From an uncultured Succinatimonas sp. (GTDB lineage: Bacteria > Pseudomonadota > Gammaproteobacteria > Enterobacterales > Succinivibrionaceae), in contig CABQMD010000002.1 in the NCBI GenBank assembly GCA_902465145.1, positions 1-38,096 of the forward strand: a stretch of 38,096 nucleotides of DNA. The letters run 5' to 3'. This document shows, in pieces, positions 1 to 8,082 of the stretch. Position 1 is the first letter of the stretch. Each line of letters opens with the position of its first letter. The notes under the pieces are model-generated. The model made no database searches. It was not told the origin of the DNA and saw only the letters and a program-made list of their open reading frames with translations. Position numbers and translations under genes: made by a program.

Positions 1-353
1 TCAGGGCTGTAATCACTCTCTCCGCTGCCGCAAGAAAAAGCTAAGGCCATCTTACGATTTTCCAACTTGTGCCCCTTTCCGAAAGCCCAATCCGAGGTCA
101 GAACCTGATCAAACCATTGCTTTAAAAGAGGAGGACAATTGAACCAGTACATGGGGAACTGAAACACCACGGTACCGTTGTTATCGATGAGCGAATGCTC
201 CATTGCAGGATCGATCTGCCCGCGCGGATAAGAGCTCTGCAACTTGTGAACTACAAATTCATCAGGATACTTCTGCAATTCCTCAACCCAGCGGCGTGTG
301 ATCACCGAACGATCAAAGTGAGGATGATCCACGATTACCAAGGTCTTTTTCAT
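1..353 (-). CDS. NAD(P)H-quinone oxidoreductase, YwrO/KefF flavodoxin-like family (3' end outside window)
   Basis: The first 117 codons are present; the gene runs off the left edge. The protein starts MKKTLVIVDHPHFDRS, a flavodoxin-fold first strand followed by the HPH segment typical of this family. Further on are FQFPMYWFNCPPLLKQWFD and a Gly-rich CGSGES stretch, which in YwrO, KefF and MdaB relatives line the FMN and quinone site. Family members are soluble two-electron quinone reductases, or ancillary subunits of Kef potassium channels. No Kef channel gene is visible, so the YwrO-type role is preferred. The start is supported by AAAAGGAGC seven bases before the ATG. An upstream TATAAT lies in the gap to kdkA, so it probably has its own promoter. 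The family assignment is firm; the substrate is not known. Confidence 0.8.
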   Translation of the reverse strand, partial: MKKTLVIVDHPHFDRSVITRRWVEELQKYPDEFVVHKLQSSYPRGQIDPAMEHSLIDNNGTVVFQFPMYWFNCPPLLKQWFDQVLTSDWAFGKGHKLENRKMALAFSCGSGESDYSP

Positions 354-403
354 AAAGTGCTCCTTTTCGCTGTTTGACAAAAAAGCATAAGACTTTTTTA
401 AAG

Positions 404-409
404 ATTATA
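404..409 (-). promoter_or_regulatory. Likely -10 box for the oxidoreductase gene
   Basis: Read on the minus strand this is a perfect TATAAT, about 50 bases before the oxidoreductase start codon. No convincing -35 hexamer is seen at the usual spacing, which would fall in the 3' end of kdkA. Confidence 0.4.
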
Positions 410-422
410 CGATTTATGCGCT

Positions 423-1136
423 TTATGACAGCGCTCTGCCCTGTATAAGTGCAAAATCTTCATCTTTGTAATGTATCGCATCTGCATATTTGTTCTTTTC
501 TTTCAGAAAAGAACGGTGCAATCTTGAAACGATCTCACTGCGGCGTTGCATGTCAGGATAACTTAAAAAGCATTTATCAAAATCGATGAGATAAAAGTTG
601 CCGTGATCATCCAACAGGATATTGCGTATATTAAGATCAGTATGCTCGATACCGTGCTCGAAAAATGCTTTGATCATCCCGCCGAGACGAAGCATTTCTA
701 TTTGTGACAAAGCTCTTTTTCGCAATATATGAGCCAAATCTTCAGCATCCAAAGCCTCTATCAGTATGTCCTGAATCAAAGCGCAGCCGCACTTTTTCTC
801 ACGGGCTATAAGAGGAGCCGGTACCGGCAAACCTTCCTTTACCATGTATCGTAACAGTCTGAATTCGTCAAAAGCCCTGTGGGCATGAGGTTCAATAAGA
901 AAAAAACGATCTTTCAGAAGATGTCCTGCCAATCCCCCGCGGCGATAATGTCTCATCACCACTTTTTTACTGCCGGTCTTAAAAATCAGAGCTTCTCCCC
1001 GACCGCCTTTTCTTTCGGCGTTTTGCAACAGTGGACTGTGCTGGTCAAAAAAGGCTGACAACGGGAAATGAGCAAGATCGGACTGCGTATCTGCCAAATA
1101 GAGGTAGTCACCTTCCTTTACCGTTCTTATATTCAT
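423..1136 (-). CDS. kdkA: 3-deoxy-D-manno-octulosonic acid (Kdo) kinase
   Basis: This 237-residue protein should phosphorylate the single Kdo of lipid A-Kdo at the cytoplasmic face of the inner membrane, as in Haemophilus and Vibrio. The evidence is the RHYRRGGLAG segment with KDRFF shortly after, then FDEFRLL, EGLPVP, and the kinase core HTDLNIRNILL (catalytic Asp and Asn) followed by LIDFDKC (metal-binding DFD). All are characteristic of KdkA and related InaA/WaaP-type LPS kinases. A longer reading is open to 1184, but ATG 1136 is preferred: AAGGA lies eight bases upstream and the N-terminus then matches the family. It diverges from opsX, the heptosyltransferase that acts next, the same pairing as in Haemophilus. 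The name is confident from motifs and context. Confidence 0.9.
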   Translation of the reverse strand: MNIRTVKEGDYLYLADTQSDLAHFPLSAFFDQHSPLLQNAERKGGRGEALIFKTGSKKVVMRHYRRGGLAGHLLKDRFFLIEPHAHRAFDEFRLLRYMVKEGLPVPAPLIAREKKCGCALIQDILIEALDAEDLAHILRKRALSQIEMLRLGGMIKAFFEHGIEHTDLNIRNILLDDHGNFYLIDFDKCFLSYPDMQRRSEIVSRLHRSFLKEKNKYADAIHYKDEDFALIQGRALS

Positions 1137-1260
1137 CTCCGTAGTCCTTTGCTGGCAAAACTTGTTTTGTGATCTTCTCCACATATTTTAGATCATTTTC
1201 TGCTCATTCCCTCCTCATCCTAAGAAGAGAGCAAGCATGGGAACTATTTTTTTCCCCTTC

Positions 1261-1269
1261 TGCTAAAAT
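1261..1269 (+). promoter_or_regulatory. Extended -10 promoter for opsX
   Basis: TGC-TAAAAT is an extended -10 element. Transcription would be expected to start about seven bases later, at or very near the ATG at 1277, which would make the opsX message leaderless or nearly so. There is no good -35 hexamer; the spacer is T-rich. Confidence 0.35.
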
Positions 1270-1276
1270 GCCGTCC

Positions 1277-2341
1277 ATGAGTATAAAACCGTCATCGCTG
1301 TGCGTCTTAAGACTCACCGCATTGGGCGACTGTATCAACGCCTTCGGCATGATCTGTGCCGTAAAAAATAAAGATCCGTCTCTTCGCGTGTTGTGGATCA
1401 TCGACAAACGTTTCGCACCTCTTTTTCGAACCGAACAAGGAAGCGATCTCGTTCCCATGTTACCCGTCGATTTCTCCCGCGGAACCTTCAATGCATTAAG
1501 CTCTCTTCATCAAAGTTTAAAAGGGCAAAACTTTGATTCCTTGCTTAACCTGCAAACCTCTCTTAAAGCTTCACTGTGCTCTTTAAATATAAAAGCAAAA
1601 AATAAATTCGGTTACGACAAAGAACGCTCCCGTGAAGGACAGTGTTTTTTTATAAACCGCAAAGTTCCGTCACCGGCCAATCCTCATGTGCTCGCAGGGT
1701 TCATGGCTTTTGCCCGCGAAGCAGGCTTCGGAGATTTAAACCCGCGATGGGATTTTCGTTTAAGTGCCGAAGAACTGCACCCTTACGAGGATATGGGCAA
1801 CAGAGAAAAACTTTTCGTCATCACCCCGTCCTCTGCCAAAGCTCAGAAAAACTGGACTGCCCAGGGCTATGCCGCCGTTGCGGATCATGCCTCACAAAGA
1901 GGCTTCTTCGTAGTGCTTGCAGGAAGCAAATCTCCTTTGGAACTGCAACTTTGTTCTGAGGTTTCCTCATTATGCAAAACTAAAGTTTTAAACCTCTGCG
2001 GAAAAACTTCACTGCGCTCTTTGGCAGCTCTCATTCAATCATCCGCCTTGGTACTCTCCCCAGACAGTGCCGCCATGCACTTGGCTTCGGCTTTGGGAAC
2101 TCCGGTAATAGGTCTTTTTGCCGTACACAATCCAAAACGTGTAGGATCATGGCGTTATCCCGATCTCTGGGTCAGCGTATACCGTGATCTTGCCAGAAAA
2201 GAATACGGCAGCAGGCGACATATACCCTGGCGTTATCGGGTACGCGATCCCCTTGCCATGACTCATATAAGCATAGATATGGTAAAGGATGCATTTGATC
2301 TGGCTGTTGAACACTATCTTCCTGACGAGGCCTCAGAATGA
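1277..2341 (+). CDS. opsX: LPS heptosyltransferase I, OpsX type (GT9)
   Basis: The protein transfers L-glycero-D-manno-heptose from ADP-heptose to phosphorylated Kdo of the LPS inner core, on the cytoplasmic side of the inner membrane. It has the GT9 start SLCVLRLTALGDCINAF, a central FDSLLNLQTSLKAS, then REGQCFFINRK and PHVLAGFMAFA, which read like Haemophilus OpsX. The C-terminal half carries the nucleotide-sugar site LSPDSAAMHLASALGTPVIGL. Start choice is uncertain: neither ATG 1268 nor ATG 1277 has a Shine-Dalgarno sequence. ATG 1277 (354 residues) is chosen because a -10 box overlaps ATG 1268. A GTG at 1169 is also in frame but would overlap kdkA. The gene overlaps coaD by four bases, so the two are translationally coupled. 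Next to kdkA, it implies a one-Kdo-phosphate core. Confidence 0.88.
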   Translation: MSIKPSSLCVLRLTALGDCINAFGMICAVKNKDPSLRVLWIIDKRFAPLFRTEQGSDLVPMLPVDFSRGTFNALSSLHQSLKGQNFDSLLNLQTSLKASLCSLNIKAKNKFGYDKERSREGQCFFINRKVPSPANPHVLAGFMAFAREAGFGDLNPRWDFRLSAEELHPYEDMGNREKLFVITPSSAKAQKNWTAQGYAAVADHASQRGFFVVLAGSKSPLELQLCSEVSSLCKTKVLNLCGKTSLRSLAALIQSSALVLSPDSAAMHLASALGTPVIGLFAVHNPKRVGSWRYPDLWVSVYRDLARKEYGSRRHIPWRYRVRDPLAMTHISIDMVKDAFDLAVEHYLPDEASE

Positions 2342-2820
2342 ACGACATTACCGCAGTGTTTCCGGGCACCTTCGACCCCATGACCTTGGGACATGCCGAT
2401 CTTATAAAACGCGCATCACTGCTATTTAACCGCGTGATCGTGGCCGTTGCCGAAAGCCCTGCAAAACACACTCTGTTTCCGTTAAAAGATCGCGTGGATG
2501 CAATAAAAGAGAGTGTAAAAGATCAGAAAAACATCGAAGTGGAAGGGTTTACCGGTATGTTGCCTGATTTTTTAAAAGAGCACAAAGCCAGAGTTCTCAT
2601 CCGCGGGATCCGTACCGTTGCCGATTACGATTACGAGATGTCGCTATCCGGCATGTATCGCATGGTAATGCCCGAAGTCGAAATCGTCATGTTGCCAGCC
2701 TCAGGAGATCTCGCTTTCATTTCATCAACCTTCGTGCGCGATATAGTCATACACCGCGGCGATATCTCAAAATTCGCCCCAGCAAGTGTAGTGGCTCTTG
2801 CCCGCAGATTTTTTTCCTGA
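2338..2820 (+). CDS. coaD: Phosphopantetheine adenylyltransferase
   Basis: CoaD adenylates 4'-phosphopantetheine to dephospho-CoA, the penultimate step of coenzyme A synthesis in the cytosol. At 160 residues it has the usual length. The N-terminal nucleotidyltransferase motif FPGTFDPMTLGHADLI contains the Thr and His of the T/HxGH active site. LIRGIRTVADYDYE and the late ISSTFVR supply the other conserved ATP-binding residues. It begins inside the last codon of opsX (ATGA overlap). The link between LPS-core genes and coaD is widely conserved in gammaproteobacteria, which explains the old name kdtB. Nothing is unusual. Confidence 0.97.
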   Translation: MNDITAVFPGTFDPMTLGHADLIKRASLLFNRVIVAVAESPAKHTLFPLKDRVDAIKESVKDQKNIEVEGFTGMLPDFLKEHKARVLIRGIRTVADYDYEMSLSGMYRMVMPEVEIVMLPASGDLAFISSTFVRDIVIHRGDISKFAPASVVALARRFFS

Positions 2821-3118
2821 TGTACTGCTCTCTGAACGGAAAATCCCAGGTTCCTCAAATCTTGGATGAAATCTCAAAAGATTTCATCCTGCTGACAATC
2901 AATACCGTTTGCCCGTAAAAGGATCTCGGCACGACTGTCATTCTTTTAAAACCGGCATCTTCACCGCTGTTTGGAAGACGTTCTTTAAGAAAACGGCTTT
3001 TTTATGCCTTTTATCGTGAGTTTTTATTTATCAGCTATCGGGTGATAAAGCTCTCATCATAATTATTGAACACTTTGATTTTTTTCTCATGAGTCGCTAC
3101 GGTAACGTACAAACCGGA
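2821..3118. other. Intergenic gap between convergent coaD and mutM, with a hairpin
   Basis: No gene is supported here. The clearest structure is a perfect 11-base inverted repeat, GGATGAAATCT at 2864-2874 and AGATTTCATCC at 2879-2889, with a CAAA loop. It has no T-run on either side, so it is not a classic terminator, though it may stabilise the coaD message end. The rest is AT-rich and unremarkable. Confidence 0.5.
2864..2889. repeat. Perfect 11-bp hairpin downstream of coaD
   Basis: Stem GGATGAAATCT / AGATTTCATCC with a four-base loop, 44 bases after the coaD stop. There is no poly-T tail in either direction. It could be a 3' stabilising hairpin or a weak, T-less terminator for opsX-coaD. 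Confidence 0.5.
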
Positions 3119-3937
3119 TCAGTGCTGACAGTGCGGACAAAAATAAGTGCTGCGCTGTCCTAAGAGCACGCTTTCAATGACGGTTCCGCACTCTTTACAG
3201 GGATCACCAGCATGTCCGTAGACTTTTAAATCCTGTACAAAATATCCGAGCTTCCCGTCGGCCCCCTGGAAATTGATAATGGTTGTTCCGCCTTTTTCTA
3301 TGGAATGGACAAGCGTCACTTTAATTGCCTCTACAAGTCTTTCGCATTCTGCAAAGGTTAAAGAGCACGCTTTGCGTCTTGGATCGATCTTTGATAAAAA
3401 AAGTACTTCAGATGCATAAATATTACCTACTCCGACAACGACGGCAGCATCCATAACTGACTGTTTTACAGCCTTCTGATGTTTTTTCAGAGCATTATGC
3501 AGGTAAGTTGCATTAAATGCTTCCGACAGCGGCTCAGGCCCCAAATCTTTTAAATAGCGACTTGTTTCAGGATCCTGATCAGGCGCCAGATAAGCTATGA
3601 GCCCAAAACGTCTTGCATCGTTGTAACGTATGATCACTCCGTCTTCAAGCTCTACTTCAAAGTGATCGTGTTTTTTACGCTCCTGAGCGTCTTTCAAGAT
3701 GGAAAGATGCCCTGTCATACCCAGATGGATGATCAAAGATCCGTGCGCAGTTTTTACGACTATATATTTGGCACGCCTGCCCACCTCGTCGATCCTTGCT
3801 CCTTCAAGAAAATGCAACTCTTTTGAAAAAGGCTCGCGAAGCTTCTTGTCGTCATACCAAATCTTTTTAATCTTTTCATGCAGCATTTCCGGACGGATCC
3901 CGCGCATGGTGACTTCAACTTCCGGTAATTCGGGCAT
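3119..3937 (-). CDS. mutM: Formamidopyrimidine-DNA glycosylase (Fpg)
   Basis: MutM removes 8-oxoguanine and ring-opened purines from DNA and nicks the abasic site. The mature N-terminus PELPEVE holds the catalytic Pro and Glu. IIHLGMTGHL and the lysine in RRAKYIVV are the other active-site segments. ARRFGL and VGNIYASEVLF belong to the helix-two-turn-helix region. The C-terminus has the zinc finger with Cys-x2-Cys (CKECG) and a second pair (CPHC). At 272 residues it is full length. GGAGG lies just before the ATG. A strong terminator separates it from upstream rpmG, so it is probably read partly by readthrough or from its own weak promoter. Confidence 0.97.
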   Translation of the reverse strand: MPELPEVEVTMRGIRPEMLHEKIKKIWYDDKKLREPFSKELHFLEGARIDEVGRRAKYIVVKTAHGSLIIHLGMTGHLSILKDAQERKKHDHFEVELEDGVIIRYNDARRFGLIAYLAPDQDPETSRYLKDLGPEPLSEAFNATYLHNALKKHQKAVKQSVMDAAVVVGVGNIYASEVLFLSKIDPRRKACSLTFAECERLVEAIKVTLVHSIEKGGTTIINFQGADGKLGYFVQDLKVYGHAGDPCKECGTVIESVLLGQRSTYFCPHCQH

Positions 3938-3950
3938 GATTTCCTCCTTT

Positions 3951-3987
3951 GAAAAAACAAAACCCCGTACCTTGTTAGGAACGGGGT
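3951..3987 (-). terminator. Rho-independent terminator after rpmBG
   Basis: On the minus strand the stem ACCCCGT/ACGGGGT, extended by CC/GG around a short loop, is followed by TTTTGTTTTTTC. This is a classic intrinsic terminator located between rpmG and mutM. It should set a high ribosomal-protein to low repair-enzyme expression ratio. Confidence 0.85.
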
Positions 3988-4007
3988 CTTCTTAAAGACT
4001 GATCAAA

Positions 4008-4178
4008 TTACTTGATCTTGCCTTCTTTATACAAAACGTGCATACGCACAACCGGATCATACTTCATCATCTCGAGCTTACCCGGGGTGGTACGACGGTT
4101 CTTGTCGGTGGTATAAAAATGACCGGTACCGGCAGTTGAATTCAAACGGATCTTCTCGCGGCCGCCTTTCTTTGCCAT
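4008..4178 (-). CDS. rpmG: 50S ribosomal protein L33 (bL33)
   Basis: This 56-residue basic protein of the large ribosomal subunit begins [19 protein letters not shown] and ends [28 protein letters not shown] is broken here only by length limits but is the standard L33 core (YTTDKNRR, then [11 protein letters not shown]). It has no cysteines, so it is the zinc-independent form usual in enteric relatives. GGGAGG precedes the start. It lies 11 bases after rpmB, forming the conserved rpmBG operon. It is too short for many automated gene lists. Confidence 0.97.
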   Translation of the reverse strand: MAKKGGREKIRLNSTAGTGHFYTTDKNRRTTPGKLEMMKYDPVVRMHVLYKEGKIK

Positions 4179-4189
4179 ATTAGCCTCCC

Positions 4190-4426
4190 TTAGACTCTTT
4201 CGCCCTTGGCACGCATATCAGCCAGAACAGCATCAATGCCGCGCTTATCGATGGTACGCATAGCTTTGGTGGTTACACGCAGACGGACAAAACGTCCTTC
4301 GCTCTCAACCCAGAAGCGGTGATACTTCAGATTGGGCAGGAAACGACGCTTTGCAGCGTTCTTTGCGTGGGAACGAAGATTACCCACAGCCGGGCGCTTG
4401 CCCGTAACTTGGCAAACTCTGGACAT
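4190..4426 (-). CDS. rpmB: 50S ribosomal protein L28 (bL28)
   Basis: L28 is a basic large-subunit protein. The 78-residue length and the start [16 protein letters not shown] match the gammaproteobacterial protein, followed by [15 protein letters not shown] and the [16 protein letters not shown] core. It is the first gene of rpmB-rpmG. A promoter with an extended -10 lies about 95 bases upstream on the minus strand. In E. coli radC precedes this operon; here that place is non-coding. Confidence 0.97.
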   Translation of the reverse strand: MSRVCQVTGKRPAVGNLRSHAKNAAKRRFLPNLKYHRFWVESEGRFVRLRVTTKAMRTIDKRGIDAVLADMRAKGERV

Positions 4427-4518
4427 GTTAGTTCACACTCCAAAAAATACTTTACGGGTCACAGCACCTAAGAGCTGCAACCAAAATTAATGTGTTAAGG
4501 TTAATACAAAGTGCGCAT

Positions 4519-4546
4519 ATTTTAGCACAAAAGCGCCCAAGTCACA
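4519..4546 (-). promoter_or_regulatory. Promoter of rpmBG
   Basis: On the minus strand TGTGAC (4546-4541), 16 bases, then TAAAAT (4524-4519) preceded by TGC, which gives an extended -10. The start site would be about 85 bases before rpmB. A long perfect dyad abuts the -35. Confidence 0.5.
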
Positions 4547-4564
4547 GTCTTTTGACAAAAGACT
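4546..4564. repeat. 19-base perfect dyad at the rpmBG promoter
   Basis: AGTCTTTT-GAC-AAAAGACT is a perfect inverted repeat with a three-base centre, touching the -35 of the rpmBG promoter. It could be an operator, an upstream terminator-like hairpin, or an AT-rich UP element. Function unknown. Confidence 0.55.
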
Positions 4565-5022
4565 AAGACAATACTCGTATTCCTTGTTTTTCCTGACACC
4601 GTCACGGTTTCCCGCGATCTTCCCGCAGACGTCCGGGCTCTGCCCGGTGCTTGTGCCTTATGATCTCCGTGTTCAAAGCCGGCGATCAGTAAAACGCTAC
4701 CCTGCAATGGCAGTCCCGTATCTCTCTGCGAGCCTCGTTTTCAACTGTTCCCGTAATGTCTTCGGTACAGCTTCGGTCTTAGGCGGCATCACTGCTTAAG
4801 ACCCGCGGAACGTTCTTGCTGGATCTGATCTATGATTATCATCGTGATTAATCATCGTTAAAGATCACCGCAAAATGCTCCGCCGATGAATTAATACGTC
4901 AGCGTTTTTCAGCAAATGCGTATTATATGCAGAAAAGTTATTAATTGATCAGTTGCCTGCGATTAATCTTGAAAATATCCGCAGAAAAATCGACTGATCT
5001 GCTGTTTTGGAAGGATTAGGCC
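4565..5022. other. Non-coding gap between divergent rpmB and coaBC
   Basis: No gene is supported. Short open frames on both strands (for example 4584-4799, plus) have no recognisable family, no Shine-Dalgarno sequence and unnatural composition. A GC-rich inverted repeat CCGGGC-TCT-GCCCGG sits at 4633-4647 without a T-run. From about 4830 the DNA becomes AT-rich; TATTAT at 4921-4926 is a possible coaBC -10. radC, found here in E. coli, is absent. No remnant of it was recognised. Confidence 0.5.
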
Positions 5023-6333
5023 ATGAACCTGCAATTAAAAAATCGCAAAATCATTCTGGGGATCACCGGTAGCATCGCCGCCTACAAGGCCTGTACTCTG
5101 TGCCGCATGCTGGTAAAACAAGGTGCCGAAGTTCACGTGGTAATGACCTCCTCATCCTGCAAACTGGTAGCTCCCGCTACGCTTGAAGCTTTAAGCGGAC
5201 ACCCCGTACCAGTGGATATTTTCGAAGATGCCGACAAAATAGGACATATAGCCTTGGCAGGCCATGCGGATTTGGCGGTAATAGCGCCGGCATCTGCCAA
5301 TACCATCGCCAAAATGGCCGCAGGATTTGCCGACAACATGCTGACCGCCGCCGTTTTGGCCTGTACCTGCAAAACCGTGGTGGTCCCGGCTATGAACACT
5401 CATATGTTGCATAATCCGGCCACGGTCGAAAATATTGAAACCTTAAAGCGCCGCGGCATGCTCATCATGCAACCTGCTACCGGAGATTTGGCCTGCGGTG
5501 TAAATGCCGACGGTCGTATGCCGGAACCAGGCGAAATCTTAAATTACATTATCAAGATTTTAAATTCCAATGTTTCTCCTGAAGGCATAACCTACGTTCC
5601 GCAGGATCTGTTACCGACACCCGAACGCCCGGCCATGCTCACTCAGACCAAATTACTCGGCAAAGCCTCGGGAGCCGGTCTTAAAGTTGTGATCACCGCA
5701 GGTCCTACTGTAGAAGATTTGGATCCGGTACGCTTTATTACCAACCGCAGCTCGGGGAAAATGGGATTTGCCTTAGGTGCTGCGGCCAAAGCGTTGGGAG
5801 CGCAGGTTGTACTGATAGCAGGTCCCGTCAAACTCGACACCCCGAACGGGATCACCCGCATTAACGTAAGATCAGCTCTTGAAATGCTGCACGCAGTCGA
5901 AGACAACTTACAAGAATGCGATGTCTTCATAGGATGTGCTGCCGTTGCCGATTACCGTGCCGATCATATTGAAACGCAGAAAATTTCAAAACGGGATCAC
6001 CGCGACGGACTTACCATCAAACTCGTGCGCAATCCGGATATTGTGGCGACCGTTGGCAAACTTGAAAATAACCGTCCTTTCACCGTAGGTTTTGCCGCTG
6101 AAACTGAGAACGGCGAAGAGCACGCCCAACGCAAACTTGCGGATAAAAATCTCGACCTTATTGCTTTGAATTATGTACAGCATCGCGACATAGGTTTTGA
6201 CAGCGATCAGAACGAGCTTATGGTGTTTGACAGAGACGGCATTGCCGCCCGTTACGGCGTTCAGGACAAAAATGTCTTGGCTGCAAGCTTTTGTGATCTG
6301 ATCTTCGAACGCGTCAAAAAAGGACAGGAATGA
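5023..6333 (+). CDS. coaBC: Bifunctional phosphopantothenoylcysteine decarboxylase / phosphopantothenate-cysteine ligase
   Basis: CoaBC joins 4'-phosphopantothenate to cysteine using CTP, then decarboxylates the product to phosphopantetheine. Of 436 residues, roughly the first 180 form the FMN-dependent CoaC domain: [28 protein letters not shown] and PAMNTHM. The second domain, from about residue 215, is Coa[30 protein letters not shown] and CAAVADYR. A linker of about 35 residues between them is slightly long. The start has AAGGA eight bases upstream. It overlaps dut (ATGA), as in many gammaproteobacteria. Together with coaD at 2338 this gives two steps of the same pathway a few kilobases apart. 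Confidence 0.97.
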   Translation: MNLQLKNRKIILGITGSIAAYKACTLCRMLVKQGAEVHVVMTSSSCKLVAPATLEALSGHPVPVDIFEDADKIGHIALAGHADLAVIAPASANTIAKMAAGFADNMLTAAVLACTCKTVVVPAMNTHMLHNPATVENIETLKRRGMLIMQPATGDLACGVNADGRMPEPGEILNYIIKILNSNVSPEGITYVPQDLLPTPERPAMLTQTKLLGKASGAGLKVVITAGPTVEDLDPVRFITNRSSGKMGFALGAAAKALGAQVVLIAGPVKLDTPNGITRINVRSALEMLHAVEDNLQECDVFIGCAAVADYRADHIETQKISKRDHRDGLTIKLVRNPDIVATVGKLENNRPFTVGFAAETENGEEHAQRKLADKNLDLIALNYVQHRDIGFDSDQNELMVFDRDGIAARYGVQDKNVLAASFCDLIFERVKKGQE

Positions 6334-6797
6334 TGGAACGCATTGACATTGCCTTAAAGATCCTTGATCCGCGCCTCGGAAGCGAATTTCCGTTACCATC
6401 TTATGCTACCCTGGGCTCTGCTGGAGTGGACATAAGAGCCATGTTTGAACATGAAACCGTAATCAAACCTGGGGAAACAGTCTTAACTCCGGCAGGTTTT
6501 TCCGTTTACATCAAAGATCCTGCGGTGGCGGGTTTTGTTTATCCACGTTCGGGGCTTGGTTATAAACAGGGCATAGTATTGGCCAATCTTACCGGAGTAA
6601 TAGATTCTGACTATCAGGGACCGATCATGGTGCCTTTATGGAACCGCTCGGATAAAAGTTTTACCGTGACTCCCGGAGATCGCATCGCTCAATTGGTATT
6701 TCAGCGCGTTTTACTTGCCGATTTTAAAATCTGTGATGATTTCGGAGCAACATCTTCACGCGGACAACAGGGATTCGGTTCCACCGGAATACATTAA
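6330..6797 (+). CDS. dut: Deoxyuridine 5'-triphosphate nucleotidohydrolase (dUTPase)
   Basis: Dut hydrolyses dUTP to dUMP and pyrophosphate, keeping uracil out of DNA and supplying dTMP synthesis. It is a trimer; all five motifs are visible in 155 residues: GSAGVDIRA (1), [10 protein letters not shown] (2), GVIDSDYQG (3, catalytic Asp), GDRIAQLVF (4) and the C-terminal [12 protein letters not shown] (5). The sequence starts MMERID, as E. coli Dut starts with two Met; ATG 6333 is the alternative. It overlaps the coaBC stop. slmA, which follows dut in E. coli, is replaced here by an alcohol dehydrogenase. Confidence 0.97.
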   Translation: MMERIDIALKILDPRLGSEFPLPSYATLGSAGVDIRAMFEHETVIKPGETVLTPAGFSVYIKDPAVAGFVYPRSGLGYKQGIVLANLTGVIDSDYQGPIMVPLWNRSDKSFTVTPGDRIAQLVFQRVLLADFKICDDFGATSSRGQQGFGSTGIH

Positions 6798-6827
6798 AGA
6801 AACAAACAGTAACACAAGGAGAAACCA

Positions 6828-8021
6828 GTGAACAATTTTGATTTCTACCGTCCTACCCGCTATATTTTCGGACACGGTTGCGAAAATGACACCGGCACTT
6901 ATGCCAAAGAATACGGCTTTAAAAAAGCCCTGGTAGTTTCAGGAGGAAACTTTGCCAAACGCTCGGGGTTACTCACGCGCGTTTGCTCGTCTCTTGAAAG
7001 AGCCGGCATTTCCTACGTAAGCCTTGAAGGAGTGAAGCCAAATCCTCGTGCCGATCTTGTGTATAAAGGCATAGAACTTGGAAGAGCGGAAAAAGCAGAC
7101 TTTCTGCTTGCAGTAGGCGGGGGCAGCGTTATCGATACGGCCAAAGCCATTGCCTTGGGTATTCCCTATGAAGGAGATTTCTTTGACTTTTTCTTAGGCA
7201 AAGCCAAGCCTCAAAAAGCCCTTAAGACCGCAGTAGTACTTACCATTCCTGCAGCAGGCTCGGAAGGCTCCAACAGTGCAGTTATAGAAAAAGAAATCAA
7301 CGGCAATATCGTAAAAAACGGTTTAGGCTGTGATTTTAACGTGCCTCTTTTCTCCGTAATGGATCCTGAACTGACCTTCACTTTGCCAGCATATCAAACC
7401 GCCTGCGGGGTTACCGACATGATGGCTCACATCATGGAACGTTATTTTACCAACACCCAAAATGTCGATGTAACCGACAGAATCTGTGAGGGCTTGTTAT
7501 GCTCCATCATCGCCAACGCTCCTGTGGCCATAACCGAACCTGACAATTACAGCGCCAGAGCCAACCTGATGTGGGCAGGAACCATGGCTCACAATAATAT
7601 TTGCGGAGTAGGACGCGAGCAGGACTGGGCTACTCATCACCTAGAACATCAGTTGTCGGCTTTGTATGACGTTGCTCACGGAGCAGGACTTGCCGTCATG
7701 TTCCCTGCCTGGATGGAATACTGTTTAAGACACGATGTCATGCGCTTTACACAGTTTGCCGTCAGAGTATTCGGCATAAGCATGGACTATGAAAAACCCG
7801 AACGTACTGCAAAAGCAGGAATTGCCGCTTTAAGAGCTTTCTTAAAGCGTATAGGCATGCCTCTGAATTTTGAGCAAATAGGAGCTCACAGCGAAGACAT
7901 TCCGAAACTTCTTGATATGCTGGGAGTAGATGATCACGAACGTTCTGAAGGACATTTTGTAAAACTGCACCGCAGTGACTGCGAAAAAATTTACCAACTG
8001 GCTGCAGAATATCGTGACTGA
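6828..8021 (+). CDS. Iron-containing alcohol dehydrogenase, butanol-dehydrogenase type (BDH/YqhD-like)
   Basis: This 397-residue cytosolic enzyme should reduce aldehydes with NAD(P)H or oxidise alcohols. The N-terminal Rossmann-like domain has GGGSVIDTAKAIALG, the nucleotide-binding hallmark of group III alcohol dehydrogenases. The C-terminal domain holds the metal ligands in DMMAHIMERYF and in HHLEHQLSALYDVAHGAG. The order of motifs matches BdhA and YqhD more than AdhE or fucose-type FucO. Translation starts with GTG 6828, preceded by AAGGAG; no ATG gives a better N-terminus. It is 30 bases after dut and may be cotranscribed, with a strong terminator just after. The substrate cannot be told from sequence; detoxification of aldehydes or redox balancing in fermentation is likely. 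Confidence 0.88.
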   Translation: MNNFDFYRPTRYIFGHGCENDTGTYAKEYGFKKALVVSGGNFAKRSGLLTRVCSSLERAGISYVSLEGVKPNPRADLVYKGIELGRAEKADFLLAVGGGSVIDTAKAIALGIPYEGDFFDFFLGKAKPQKALKTAVVLTIPAAGSEGSNSAVIEKEINGNIVKNGLGCDFNVPLFSVMDPELTFTLPAYQTACGVTDMMAHIMERYFTNTQNVDVTDRICEGLLCSIIANAPVAITEPDNYSARANLMWAGTMAHNNICGVGREQDWATHHLEHQLSALYDVAHGAGLAVMFPAWMEYCLRHDVMRFTQFAVRVFGISMDYEKPERTAKAGIAALRAFLKRIGMPLNFEQIGAHSEDIPKLLDMLGVDDHERSEGHFVKLHRSDCEKIYQLAAEYRD

Positions 8022-8034
8022 GTTTTAAAGCATA

Positions 8035-8066
8035 GAGGGAGAGCCGACGCTCTCCCTCCGCTTTTT
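8035..8066 (+). terminator. Rho-independent terminator after the alcohol dehydrogenase
   Basis: A perfect 10-bp stem GAGGGAGAGC/GCTCTCCCTC with a CGAC loop is followed by CGCTTTTTAATT. The T-run is on the plus-strand side only; for convergent argH the same stem would lack a proper T-tail. Confidence 0.9.
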
Positions 8067-8082
8067 AATTGCGTTAAATCGA

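Noticed and set aside
1169..1276. N-terminal extension of OpsX from GTG 1169
   Set aside because: It would overlap the kdkA start, lacks a ribosome-binding site, and the extra residues do not resemble the family.
2820..2918. A 32-codon frame starting at the coaD stop
   Set aside because: It overlaps by one base and has no family, ribosome-binding site or conserved character; it spans the hairpin.
4584..4799. A 71-codon plus-strand frame in the rpmB-coaBC gap
   Set aside because: No Shine-Dalgarno sequence, no family resemblance and an unnatural residue mix. It is not recognisable as a RadC remnant.
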